Shown here in pieces: positions 8,063 to 15,026 of a stretch of 64,000 nucleotides of DNA (positions within the stretch are counted from its first letter, which is position 1; every line of letters starts with the position of its first letter). The DNA is taken from contig JAAWNQ010000007.1 of the NCBI GenBank assembly GCA_022799035.1, forward strand, positions 1-64,000, read 5' to 3'. This stretch comes from Oscillospiraceae bacterium. GTDB taxonomy: Bacteria > Bacillota > Clostridia > Oscillospirales > Oscillospiraceae. The notes under the pieces are model-generated. The model was not told the origin of the DNA. It saw nothing but the letters and a program-made list of their open reading frames with translations, and searched no databases. The position numbers and the translations under genes were made by a program.

Positions 8063-8108
8063 CCTATATTATACACGAATATAGGATAAAATCAACCTAT
8101 ATTTTAGG
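8063..8108 (-). promoter_or_regulatory. phd-doc promoter and operator
   Basis: On the minus strand TTGATT (complement of 8090-8095) and TATAAT (complement of 8068-8073) are 16 nt apart. They are overlaid by inverted repeats: CCTATATT with AATATAGG (8063-8085) and the near-palindrome CCTAAAATATAGG (8096-8108). The repeats share the half-site TATAGG, as expected for Phd autoregulation. Confidence 0.75.
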
Positions 8109-8109
8109 T

Positions 8110-8139
8110 AAAGAAAAGGCCAGGGGGTGTCCCCTGGCC
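8110..8139 (-). terminator. Terminator of the four-gene cassette
   Basis: A perfect 9-bp stem (GGCCAGGGG with CCCCTGGCC) is followed on the minus strand by TTTTCTTT. It separates the membrane cassette (8203-11243) from the phd-doc promoter. Confidence 0.85.
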
Positions 8140-8202
8140 TCCGTTGTTGTAGCTCTCTATAATGGATATAACGGAACCGTGGCTGTAACCCGGCGAAAAT
8201 AG

Positions 8203-8931
8203 TCACCGCCGACTCTTATATCGCTCTTCCCTATCCCGTTCAATGGCAAGTAATTCCTCCTGCGTTGCGCGGGTTTTCTGCTGCTCCACAATCAATTTCT
8301 TTTGAAGGCGCTGGGTTTCTTCTTGTGCCTGTATCAGTTTTTGGTTCTGTGCCGCCTGCTCTCTCCGCATAAGCTCAAATTGCCGCTGTTGAGGATCCAG
8401 CGAATTCAAATAGAGACTGTCAATAGTATGATAATAACCTTCTGAAACCTTTGTAAAGGCTTTCCCGAGAGAATCAATTTTATCTGAAAGTCCATCTTTA
8501 TATCTTTGATATTGCTGCCTGTGCCACATTCCCAAAAGATATGTAATGATGGTAACGGGGCCACCAACCAAAAGCGCCAATGGCGCCAATGTTCCAAAAA
8601 GCAGTGATAGCGTATGTCGAATGGAGTTCGGCACAAACCACGACAACACACAAATAGCCAAGCCTACCAAAAATACCCGTTTAGAAATTTGTGCTATAGT
8701 TTCCCACTTCTCGTACTTTTCATATTTCTGCCGTTCGTTGTCACGCTCTACCTCAACCAGAGCGGATACCTCTTTTGAATACCGGCCTTTTTCCGCTTTC
8801 AGGTCGTTCAACTGCTCTTTCATTCCAGGAATTTCAATGTTTTGCTCGGCATGGGCCACGGCCTTTTGATATCCTTTCAGATAGTATACCCGGTCTAAAT
8901 CATAACGTATAAGCTTCGCCTTTTTCTTCAT
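8203..8931 (-). CDS. Coiled-coil membrane protein of the unknown cassette
   Basis: 242 residues, not recognised. Residues 1-75 are charged helix (KAVAHAEQNIEIPGMKEQLNDL). Two membrane segments follow at about 82-104 (VFLVGLAICVLSWFV) and 108-130 (LLFGTLAPLALLVGGPVTII). A long C-terminal coiled coil rich in Gln and Glu ends in EERYKSRR. The layout, a short hairpin in the membrane between two cytoplasmic coiled coils, suggests a scaffold or sensor rather than a transporter. It is the last gene of the cassette starting at 11243 and lies 63 nt after the L,D-transpeptidase-like gene. Function is unknown. Confidence 0.65.
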   Translation of the reverse strand: MKKKAKLIRYDLDRVYYLKGYQKAVAHAEQNIEIPGMKEQLNDLKAEKGRYSKEVSALVEVERDNERQKYEKYEKWETIAQISKRVFLVGLAICVLSWFVPNSIRHTLSLLFGTLAPLALLVGGPVTIITYLLGMWHRQQYQRYKDGLSDKIDSLGKAFTKVSEGYYHTIDSLYLNSLDPQQRQFELMRREQAAQNQKLIQAQEETQRLQKKLIVEQQKTRATQEELLAIERDREERYKSRR

Positions 8932-8994
8932 TTCCTGTTCCCCTCCATTGTTTTTGCTGCAGTTGATAAATTGCGCCTAAAGCAGTAGATTCTC

Positions 8995-9558
8995 CTACAA
9001 CAGAACGAGCGTCCCCACATCAATATTATCAATAAGCCATGATAGATTTTTCTGAGGAACCCTTATACAACCAGAAGTAGCTTTGTCTTTTAGGCTTATC
9101 GCCTTATCTGCGTTGGGAATATCCTCACCAATTTTATATAGGTCACTATGGATAAAATAGTCCTCGAAAATGACTAAGTAGCCGAAGAATTTGACCTGAC
9201 TATAATTAGGATAGTAGGCGCTGATGTACTCTTTTGCTGATTTGGCCTCTATATGAAATATCCCCTCCGGTGTGGGAGTTGCCTCCCTACCGAAAATGCT
9301 GGGAAAAGACTTTGCTTTCTCAAATACCACATGGGCGGTGGAATCATAGCTTTTCTGAATCGTGAGATCATCATATAGCTTTTCATTGTCGCACTTTCTG
9401 TATATTTCCAGTCTGCTTTCTCCCCGGTTCAGCTTTATCAACCAAGAAAGCTCTGCCCCTGGTATCTCCTTTTTCAATATGAATATTTGTTCAGTGGACA
9501 CAAAATCACCCGCTTTCAAGCTACTTTCGGAATGATTTGATTGCCCAATACAGGCCAA
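8995..9558 (-). CDS. L,D-transpeptidase (YkuD) fold protein without signal peptide
   Basis: 187 residues. The C-terminal half has the YkuD catalytic signature: FIHSDLYKIG (His) followed by ATSGCIRVPQKNLSWL (Ser-Gly-Cys-x-Arg) near residues 160-180. Enzymes of this fold cross-link peptidoglycan through a catalytic Cys outside the membrane. Here no signal peptide or membrane anchor is visible from any of the candidate starts (ATG 9558, or TTG/GTG after the upstream stop at 9521). The ATG start overlaps the upstream gene by 38 nt. Either export depends on a partner, or the enzyme acts inside the cell on another substrate. It lies between two membrane-protein genes of the same orientation. Confidence 0.75.
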   Translation of the reverse strand: MACIGQSNHSESSLKAGDFVSTEQIFILKKEIPGAELSWLIKLNRGESRLEIYRKCDNEKLYDDLTIQKSYDSTAHVVFEKAKSFPSIFGREATPTPEGIFHIEAKSAKEYISAYYPNYSQVKFFGYLVIFEDYFIHSDLYKIGEDIPNADKAISLKDKATSGCIRVPQKNLSWLIDNIDVGTLVLL

Positions 9559-10813
9559 CTACCGTTATCGCAATAACAGAAACGACCAGCGACAGCACAA
9601 TAGCCGCAGAGCCTTTCAGTACCAAGTCAACAATGGTCAAGACTGCGGCGACAATGGATATAAGCCCAAAGACGGCAATCAGCAACGACAGACGGTTTTG
9701 TGAATCTGTGATGCGGCGTTCCTGCTCGGAGTTCAAGAGGTCGATTTTCTCCTCTATCTCGCTCAACGCCTCATTTACGCCCAAAACTCCAAGCAACTCC
9801 CGGTATATCTCGCATACGTTATTCCACCTTGACACTTGAGATGGCGCAAGCGTCCCAAAGGCCCGGAACTCCATAACCTGCCGTTTCAAATTCTGTATGA
9901 CCCTTTTAGATGTTTGGCTTGCTGTTCCCCGCTTCTCATAAATCTCACTGTGGATATTTTCGTTTAGCTGCATACAGGTAAACTTCTGTATGAGAACAAG
10001 AATAGTGAGCAGAAGATCGCTTGCCGAGGTCTGGAGCATTTCACGGCGGATTTCATCGGGCGTTTGCTCAATTCCCAGCTTGGAAAGTATACCGCTTTGA
10101 TACACATAGGAAATATCCAGCGTAGAGATACAGCAGCCCCAGCGGTAGGTTTTCTTGTCCACGTCTCTCGCTCCATAGGCATAGCGTATGTCCTTCTCGG
10201 AGTCATCGCAAAAACTACTTGAAAGGTCAATCTGTTTGTGGACATTGAGGGCGAGCTGCTCTATCGTCGTTAAATCCTGAAAGCGGTCTCTTACGAGAGC
10301 GAGATTGAAAATATAGGATTCGTTGAGAAGGATAGATTTGTTTTTGATGAAGATTTCTAAATTTGACGGTTCTATTACCTTGCTTATGCTGTCATAGAGC
10401 CGCTTGTAGGTATTGCCTCCCTCTTGGTCGCCGATGTAGCCGTTATTGACCAACTGATAGATAGAATGGATTTTTGAATTGTGGCAAAAGGTGAACAGGG
10501 TCAAAAATCCGATTCCATTTTCAAAAAGATACACTTGCAGATCAGAAAGGACAAGGCCGTTTGCCGATACAAATGTAAAGAGAGAAATGCTGGAGGTCTG
10601 AACGTATCTCTTTACATAGTCCGAATTACAGCGTCTGATCAGCAGGTCAGATTTATCGGACAATTCATCCGCACAGGAATCAAAAGGCATATATGTAAAG
10701 CCGTTCAGCTTGAACTGTCGCCCCGGCGTCACTTTTATGGGAATAATCAGATATGTCCCTCGCCAGCTGTTGTCATATACCGGCTTATTTTTCTTGAACT
10801 CTGTCATAGCCAT
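9521..10813 (-). CDS. Large protein with C-terminal membrane hairpin (CorA-like topology)
   Basis: 430 residues, not recognised. About 370 residues of soluble domain, with a helical, coiled-coil-like stretch at roughly 330-375 (EALSEIEEKIDLLNSEQERR), precede two membrane helices (LLIAVFGLISIVAAVLTIV and AAIVLSLVVSVIAITVVGLYW) and a short basic tail. A long cytoplasmic domain, a stalk helix and two terminal membrane helices recall CorA-type channels and their relatives among defence effectors, but the GMN signature of CorA is absent. It begins 1 nt after the stop of the 142-residue gene and lacks a clear ribosome site, so translation is probably coupled. It overlaps the transpeptidase-like gene. 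Confidence 0.6.
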   Translation of the reverse strand: MAMTEFKKNKPVYDNSWRGTYLIIPIKVTPGRQFKLNGFTYMPFDSCADELSDKSDLLIRRCNSDYVKRYVQTSSISLFTFVSANGLVLSDLQVYLFENGIGFLTLFTFCHNSKIHSIYQLVNNGYIGDQEGGNTYKRLYDSISKVIEPSNLEIFIKNKSILLNESYIFNLALVRDRFQDLTTIEQLALNVHKQIDLSSSFCDDSEKDIRYAYGARDVDKKTYRWGCCISTLDISYVYQSGILSKLGIEQTPDEIRREMLQTSASDLLLTILVLIQKFTCMQLNENIHSEIYEKRGTASQTSKRVIQNLKRQVMEFRAFGTLAPSQVSRWNNVCEIYRELLGVLGVNEALSEIEEKIDLLNSEQERRITDSQNRLSLLIAVFGLISIVAAVLTIVDLVLKGSAAIVLSLVVSVIAITVVGLYWAIKSFRK

Positions 10814-10814
10814 A

Positions 10815-11243
10815 TCAAGCGGAACGGCTGCTTGCCCTGAACCGTTTCAAAATAAGCTGGGCAATTTGCTCTTTTTCACAATCCTCCAACGGAAGGTCGA
10901 TTGCAGTGTAGACCCATTCTTCCGGGGAAAATATTACCCCTATGCGGTCATAAAGGCTGTGTATGTTTTGGGTGCGAGGGTCAATGTCAGGCATATTTAG
11001 GGAAACAACCGCGTCAAAGCCGTCTACACCTTTAACCTCCACCCACTTCCAGTTTCGCAAGTCATAAGCGGGAATCCTTCCAGAAGCGGTATAATGCTCG
11101 CTGCCTTTCCCTGCTCTGCTGGCGGTCACAACTTGAAGCCCAGCACTCTTTATCTCTCCGTGTGCCGCCAAATAAGCCGCAAGGCCAACCCGCTCTTGCT
11201 CCCTTTGCCGTTCGTATTCATTTTTTATTTCTCGGAATGTCAT
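10815..11243 (-). CDS. First gene of the unknown cassette
   Basis: 142 residues, soluble, not recognised. The N-terminus is a charged helix (REIKNEYERQREQERVGLAA). The middle is beta-rich with aromatic residues (YDLRNWKWVEVKGVDGFDAVVSLN), and the C-terminus returns to helix and a basic end. No membrane segment or clear active site is visible. It starts 57 nt downstream of a consensus promoter (11300-11328) and leads the series 10815, 9521, 8995 and 8203, whose members overlap or nearly touch except for the last 63-nt gap. It may be the sensor or the soluble effector of the cassette. Confidence 0.55.
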   Translation of the reverse strand: MTFREIKNEYERQREQERVGLAAYLAAHGEIKSAGLQVVTASRAGKGSEHYTASGRIPAYDLRNWKWVEVKGVDGFDAVVSLNMPDIDPRTQNIHSLYDRIGVIFSPEEWVYTAIDLPLEDCEKEQIAQLILKRFRASSRSA

Positions 11244-11294
11244 AGAGGCAACCCTTCCGCCCTATTATATGGCAAATATTATTCATATTGCCTG

Positions 11295-11330
11295 CCTTGA
11301 TTATATGCGATAATACTTGTAAAGTCAAGG
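11295..11330 (-). promoter_or_regulatory. Cassette promoter inside an inverted repeat
   Basis: On the minus strand TTGACT (complement of 11323-11328) and TATAAT (complement of 11300-11305) are 17 nt apart. The same stretch is bounded by CCTTGA (11295-11300) and TCAAGG (11325-11330). The divergent gene at 11351 encodes an XRE-type repressor, so this is a likely operator controlling both directions. Confidence 0.65.
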
Positions 11331-11350
11331 AAAAGCGGGTTGTGTTGTCG

Positions 11351-11581
11351 ATGGTTTCTTTCCGTCCCTTCCGGGAACTAATCAAAAAGCGGGGAATCAC
11401 CACATATTATTTGAGAAATAAATGTGGTGAATATAACCTCGGCAATAAGACCATTGAACGGCTGATGAAGGATGAATCTGTCTCCACAAATACACTTGAC
11501 GCCCTGTGTCAGATACTTGATTGTGAAGTAACTGATATTATGGAAATCACCCACAAGGCACTACCAGGGGAGACAAAATAA
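11351..11581 (+). CDS. XRE-family HTH regulator
   Basis: 76 residues from the ATG at 11351; the reading frame is open further upstream but runs into the promoter. The protein is a Cro/C1-type HTH of the short YozG-like group: FRELIKKRGITTYYLRNK, then IERLMKDESVSTNTLDALCQILDCEVTDIME. It diverges from the four-gene cassette and sits next to the inverted repeat at 11295-11330, so it probably represses the cassette or the IME operon downstream. The next gene follows after 15 nt. Confidence 0.85.
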   Translation: MVSFRPFRELIKKRGITTYYLRNKCGEYNLGNKTIERLMKDESVSTNTLDALCQILDCEVTDIMEITHKALPGETK

Positions 11582-11596
11582 CAGGGGGCGGGTGAA

Positions 11597-12121
11597 ATGA
11601 CACCGGAACAAAAAGAAAAGCTCAAAAAAGCCTTTGACATCTATGACAGCTTTCAAAGCGAGTTTGAGCGTACAGGCCGACACACTCAATCTATTGCAAA
11701 TCGTATGTGGGAAGTTATAAAGACTGAAAAAGCAACTTATATTGACCCCAAAAGCGGCAAAACACTTGCGGTCTTTATCCGAAATGGTGACCACTTTTCG
11801 GAAATAACAGGGCTTGGCCCGTCTACCTATGACCGCATTAGGAGAGGCGCAGATAAATGGGTGCCATCCCTGACAACATTTATGACCTTTTGCATGGTGT
11901 ATCAACTTAATATAACACTGGTCAAAGAGTTGCGGCATTCCTTTGGGTATGATTTCAACCCTCGAAACCGGGTACATGAGGCATATGTTTATCTTTTAGT
12001 TCATTGTCAGGGCAAAAGCCTTATGTACTGCAACAATGTATTAAAAGCACTTGGCATTGAAAACAAGTATTATTTAGGAGACGGAACGATTGACGAGGAA
12101 GCCATAGTGAACGAGATTTAG
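11597..12121 (+). CDS. HTH-like regulatory protein of the IME
   Basis: 174 residues. GGGGGCGGGTG precedes the ATG. An internal HTH-like segment (HFSEITGLGPSTYDRIRRGA, then WVPSLTTFMTFCMVYQLNI) resembles the DNA-recognition region of XRE regulators, flanked by a helical N-terminal domain and a C-terminal domain that ends in an acidic tail (GTIDEEAIVNEI). It is coupled to the XRE gene upstream and ends before a strong terminator at 12146, so the two form a small regulatory operon. Target sites could be the palindromes at 12185 and 12286. Family assignment is tentative. Confidence 0.6.
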   Translation: MTPEQKEKLKKAFDIYDSFQSEFERTGRHTQSIANRMWEVIKTEKATYIDPKSGKTLAVFIRNGDHFSEITGLGPSTYDRIRRGADKWVPSLTTFMTFCMVYQLNITLVKELRHSFGYDFNPRNRVHEAYVYLLVHCQGKSLMYCNNVLKALGIENKYYLGDGTIDEEAIVNEI

Positions 12122-12145
12122 CAAAAAATTGAAGCAGTGTCAGTA

Positions 12146-12186
12146 AGACGGCATACTTGAAATCAAGTGTGCCGTCTATTTTTTCG
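12146..12186 (+). terminator. Terminator of the IME regulator operon
   Basis: A 14-bp stem (AGACGGCATACTTG with CAAGTGTGCCGTCT, one G-U) with loop AAAT is followed by ATTTTTT. It isolates the regulators from the replication module. Confidence 0.9.
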
Positions 12187-12370
12187 TCACGACGTGATGA
12201 CAGGCAGCTTGAAATTACAGGGGTTTATCGGCAGAGTCCGCAGTGAATAATCCTTTTCGCCATTCTGCGCCAATGGGTCACGGGTCGTCACGCCGTGATG
12301 TTTTCAGTCCGTTTTGCAAGTGCTATATTGATATTGTCGGACGGCAAAACCGGGCGACGACCCGGAATAC
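12185..12370 (+). promoter_or_regulatory. Palindrome-rich intergenic region of the IME
   Basis: Two near-identical palindromes, CGTCACGACGTGATG (12185-12199) and CGTCACGCCGTGATG (12286-12300), lie about 100 bp apart. GTCCG (12307-12311) and CGGAC (12338-12342) enclose an AT-rich stretch, and CCGGG/CCCGG form a further hairpin. These look like operator sites for an IME regulator or an oriT. No gene is visible in 12187-12410. Confidence 0.5.
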
Positions 12371-12410
12371 ATGACCCCCGCCGACGGGCGGGCGAAAGGA
12401 GGAAGTGCAT

Positions 12411-12656
12411 ATGACCAAGGAATACTTGGTGACAGGTTCTTACATTGATAAGCAGAGTGGGAAGCCTGTCTCCAGTATTGCCCCCATCTCCAGCGGCATT
12501 TCCAAAAGCGGTCAGCCCTATGAGATCGCTGATGTAAGTAGCCGTGAGACCATCGAGGGTCAGTACCGGGTCGGCACCCGGCTCACAGGGACTATGACCC
12601 TGACCGTGGCTCAAGCTGGTGAGGGCAACGCCCAAGGGCTAAAGCTCAACAAGTAA
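12411..12656 (+). CDS. Small conserved IME protein upstream of rep
   Basis: 81 residues with an excellent ribosome site (AAAGGAGG, 7 nt before the ATG). The chain is beta-rich and polar (YLVTGSYIDKQSGKPVSSIA, later GQYRVGTRLTGTMTLTV), compatible with a small OB-like barrel. A single-stranded-DNA-binding accessory role in replication or transfer would suit its place just ahead of the origin and rep, but I do not recognise the family. There are no membrane segments or cysteines. It is probably co-transcribed with rep and the coupling-protein gene. Confidence 0.65.
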   Translation: MTKEYLVTGSYIDKQSGKPVSSIAPISSGISKSGQPYEIADVSSRETIEGQYRVGTRLTGTMTLTVAQAGEGNAQGLKLNK

Positions 12657-12675
12657 GCCAGAATGACCGAAGGCT

Positions 12676-12703
12676 CCCGGCGGGGCCGCAAGGCCCCGCC
12701 GGG
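12676..12703 (+). other. GNRA-capped 12-bp hairpin before the origin
   Basis: CCCGGCGGGGCC pairs perfectly with GGCCCCGCCGGG around a GCAA tetraloop. There is no T run, so it is not an ordinary terminator. It abuts the origin-like stem-loop starting at 12703 and may limit read-through or belong to the origin. Confidence 0.6.
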
Positions 12704-12750
12704 TTGCCAGAGGCAAGTATTACCTCTGGCAACTTCTGTCGCAAGTCGCA
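12703..12750 (+). other. Circovirus-like replication origin (stem-loop plus tandem iterons)
   Basis: GTTGCCAGAGG (12703-12713) pairs perfectly with CCTCTGGCAAC (12723-12733). The apex carries AAGTATTAC (12715-12723), differing by one base from the TAGTATTAC nonanucleotide that CRESS-DNA virus Rep proteins nick between its last T and A. Five nt beyond the stem two copies of GTCGCA stand in tandem (12738-12743 and 12745-12750), where circoviruses carry Rep-binding hexamers. The rep start codon is 18 nt downstream. Stem, loop and repeats are seen directly; the function is inferred from this layout and the adjacent CRESS-type Rep. Confidence 0.8.
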
Positions 12751-12768
12751 CATCAAGGAGGCTGAAAA

Positions 12769-13725
12769 ATGCCGAAAGACCCACAGGGCCGCAAATGGCT
12801 CATAACCATAAATAACCCTGCTGAAAAGGGTCTTGACCATAAAGCCATTCAAGAGATACTAAGACAATTCCTGTCTCTGCTCTACTTCTGCATGGCCGAC
12901 GAACAAGGCGAAACCTACCATACCCACGTTTTCTTTGCTCTGGAACACCCCACCCGGTTCTCCACCATCAAGCGGCGGTTCCCCGCAGCCCATATTGACC
13001 GGGCGGATGGAACAGCGGGGGAGTGTCGGGCCTATCTCCAAAAGTCCGGGAAATGGGCCGACAGTGACAAGGCGGAGACCTCTATCCCCGGCACGTTCGA
13101 GGAATGGGGGGAGTTGCCGATAGAGCGACAAGGGGAACGGACTGATCTGGCCCTGCTCTATCAACTCATCAAGGACGGTTTGAGCAACTACGAAATCATG
13201 GAGCAGAATCCGGATTATATGTTGAGCTTGGAGAAGATAGAGCGGGCGAGGCAGGCCGTGAGAGAGCAGCAGTACCGGGAGACCTTCCGCACGCTGGAAG
13301 TGACCTACATCTGGGGGCCGACAGGGACAGGCAAGACCCGCTCCGTCATGGAGAAGTACAGCTATTCCGGGGTCTACCGGGTCACGGACTACGCCCACCC
13401 CTTTGACAGCTACGCTGGGGAGGACGTGCTTCTACTGGACGAGTATTCCAGCAACTTCAAAGTCCGGGACTTGCTCTGTTATCTGGACGGCTACCCCCTA
13501 AGCCTTCCGGCCCGATACTCTAACCGGGTAGCCTGTTACACAAAGGCCTATATCATCAGTAACCTATGTCTGTCCAAGCAATACCCGGACATACAATTCG
13601 ATTCCCCGGCAACCTTCGCCGCTCTGCTCCGAAGGATTCACACAGTCATTCACTACACCGCCCCCGGTGAATTTCAAGAATACGGTACGGCGGAGTACAT
13701 GGACAATCCGTTTTTATGGAGGTAA
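12769..13725 (+). CDS. rep: CRESS-type Rep: HUH endonuclease plus superfamily-3 helicase
   Basis: 318 residues, the size of circovirus Rep. The AAGGAGG site fits the ATG. Rolling-circle motif I is KWLITINNP (residues 9-17), motif II YHTHVFF (metal-binding His51 and His53), motif III AYLQK (nicking Tyr89, Lys92). The helicase domain has Walker A GPTGTGKTR near 182, Walker B VLLLDEY and motif C IISN. This order is that of circo- and geminivirus Rep; related proteins are known from bacterial plasmids. It should nick the stem-loop at 12715-12723 and unwind the excised circle, and may also act as relaxase because no other relaxase is present. The coupling-protein gene begins right after it. Confidence 0.9.
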   Translation: MPKDPQGRKWLITINNPAEKGLDHKAIQEILRQFLSLLYFCMADEQGETYHTHVFFALEHPTRFSTIKRRFPAAHIDRADGTAGECRAYLQKSGKWADSDKAETSIPGTFEEWGELPIERQGERTDLALLYQLIKDGLSNYEIMEQNPDYMLSLEKIERARQAVREQQYRETFRTLEVTYIWGPTGTGKTRSVMEKYSYSGVYRVTDYAHPFDSYAGEDVLLLDEYSSNFKVRDLLCYLDGYPLSLPARYSNRVACYTKAYIISNLCLSKQYPDIQFDSPATFAALLRRIHTVIHYTAPGEFQEYGTAEYMDNPFLWR

Positions 13726-13730
13726 CAATA

Positions 13731-15026
13731 ATGGAAGATAAAAAACTGGCCGAGGCCAGGCAACGCGAAGAACGCAACCAACGGTTAGCCGCTGGACTGC
13801 GTGAGATCACCTATCACCCAGTCAAGGCCCTGATTCTTTTTCTTTATATGCTGACCCTGATTTGGGCGTGGATGAACAAGGGTAAAGTCCTTACGCTCCT
13901 TTCCGGGGGCTACCCCTTGCTGTATCACGGCTTGAGCCTTGCCCTTCTGCTGGTGGCCCTCCTCTTTCTGGCGGGAATCATCATCACCCTTGGCACACCC
14001 CGAAGGGCGGCGAAAATCCAAGCTGCATTGGTGGAGGCGGGCTTTGTCAATTCGTCCCGCTTGCCGCCCCTGCTCATCTCCGTCCATAAGGCAGAGAAAG
14101 GCTACATCTATGAGTTTGACCTCAACAATATTCCCCTCTCCCGCTGGGAGCGGGACAAGGAGAAGATCGGGGCGGCTCTCCGCTGTCAGGTAGTCAACGT
14201 CAAATTGTCCCCGGATGGCCGCCGGGTACTGCTCCAAGCGGTGCCCCTGCGCTCTGCCCTCCCGGAGAAAATCTACTGGAAAGATGAATATTTGTCCCCA
14301 GAAGATTTTACGCTGGTGCTGGGTATGAACTTGTTGGGAGAGCTTGAAACGGTAGACCTTGCCACAACGCCTCATATGCTTATCGGGGGCGGAACAGGCT
14401 CCGGCAAGTCCATTCTGGCAAACTCCCTGCTCATGCAGGGGGTGAAGAAGGGAGCTACCGCAATTTTGGCTGACTTCAAGGGTGGTGTGGACTTCGCCCC
14501 AGTCTGGCACAAACGTTGCAGGATGGTCTTTGACCCTCAATCTCTACTGGTGGCTCTGGAGGAACTGACCGCCGAGCTGGAACACCGCCGAGAGCTTTTT
14601 GTGGCGGCTGGTACTCCCAATCTGACGGAGTACAACAAGGCCACAGGTGAAAACCTCCCCCGCTACATCTTCGCTTGTGACGAGGTAGCGGAGATTCTGG
14701 ACACCACTGGGCTGGACAAGGCCGAAAAGGAGATTTATTCCCAGATCGTTCGTCACCTGTCCCTGATCGCCCGCCAAGGCCGAGCGTTCGGAATCCACCT
14801 TATGCTTTCCACCCAGCGGCCCAGCGCAGACCTGATACCGGGGCAAATCAGGACAAATCTGACCCTACGCATTTGCGGCAGAGCGGACGACATTCTGTCA
14901 AGAATCATTCTGGACAGTCCCACCGCCGCAGAGCAGATTCCCCTTGACGCCAAGGGCCGCTTTGTCACGAACATGGGCCAGACCTTCCAAGGCTTTCTGT
15001 TTGATGACAGCATACTGAACGAGTAA
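13731..15026 (+). CDS. FtsK/SpoIIIE-family coupling ATPase (TcpA/Orf21-like)
   Basis: 431 residues from the ATG with GGAGGT nearby; an upstream ATG at 13716 precedes the ribosome site. Two N-terminal membrane helices (ALILFLYMLTLIWAWM and ALLLVALLFLAGIIITL) are followed by an FtsK motor with Walker A GGGTGSGKS (about 220-228), Walker B YIFACDEVAE and the family hallmark HLMLSTQRPSADLIPGQIR. In Tn916 and pCW3-type systems such proteins bring the DNA-Rep complex to the secretion channel. Here it directly follows rep and lets the IME use a conjugation machine supplied by another element. The stop overlaps a short frame (TAATG). Confidence 0.9.
   Translation: MEDKKLAEARQREERNQRLAAGLREITYHPVKALILFLYMLTLIWAWMNKGKVLTLLSGGYPLLYHGLSLALLLVALLFLAGIIITLGTPRRAAKIQAALVEAGFVNSSRLPPLLISVHKAEKGYIYEFDLNNIPLSRWERDKEKIGAALRCQVVNVKLSPDGRRVLLQAVPLRSALPEKIYWKDEYLSPEDFTLVLGMNLLGELETVDLATTPHMLIGGGTGSGKSILANSLLMQGVKKGATAILADFKGGVDFAPVWHKRCRMVFDPQSLLVALEELTAELEHRRELFVAAGTPNLTEYNKATGENLPRYIFACDEVAEILDTTGLDKAEKEIYSQIVRHLSLIARQGRAFGIHLMLSTQRPSADLIPGQIRTNLTLRICGRADDILSRIILDSPTAAEQIPLDAKGRFVTNMGQTFQGFLFDDSILNE

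Noticed and set aside
9537-9839. Plus-strand frame opposite the 430-residue cassette gene
   Set aside because: Low-complexity Ser/Thr product without ribosome site; the minus-strand gene has clear membrane helices and operon context.
12307-12342. AT-rich loop between GTCCG and CGGAC as the Rep origin
   Set aside because: The stem is only 5 bp and the loop resembles the nonanucleotide poorly; the stem-loop at 12703-12733 is far better in stem, loop and position.
12738-12750. Possible CRISPR-like repeat pair
   Set aside because: Two six-base copies only, no spacers; no CRISPR array is visible anywhere in the window.
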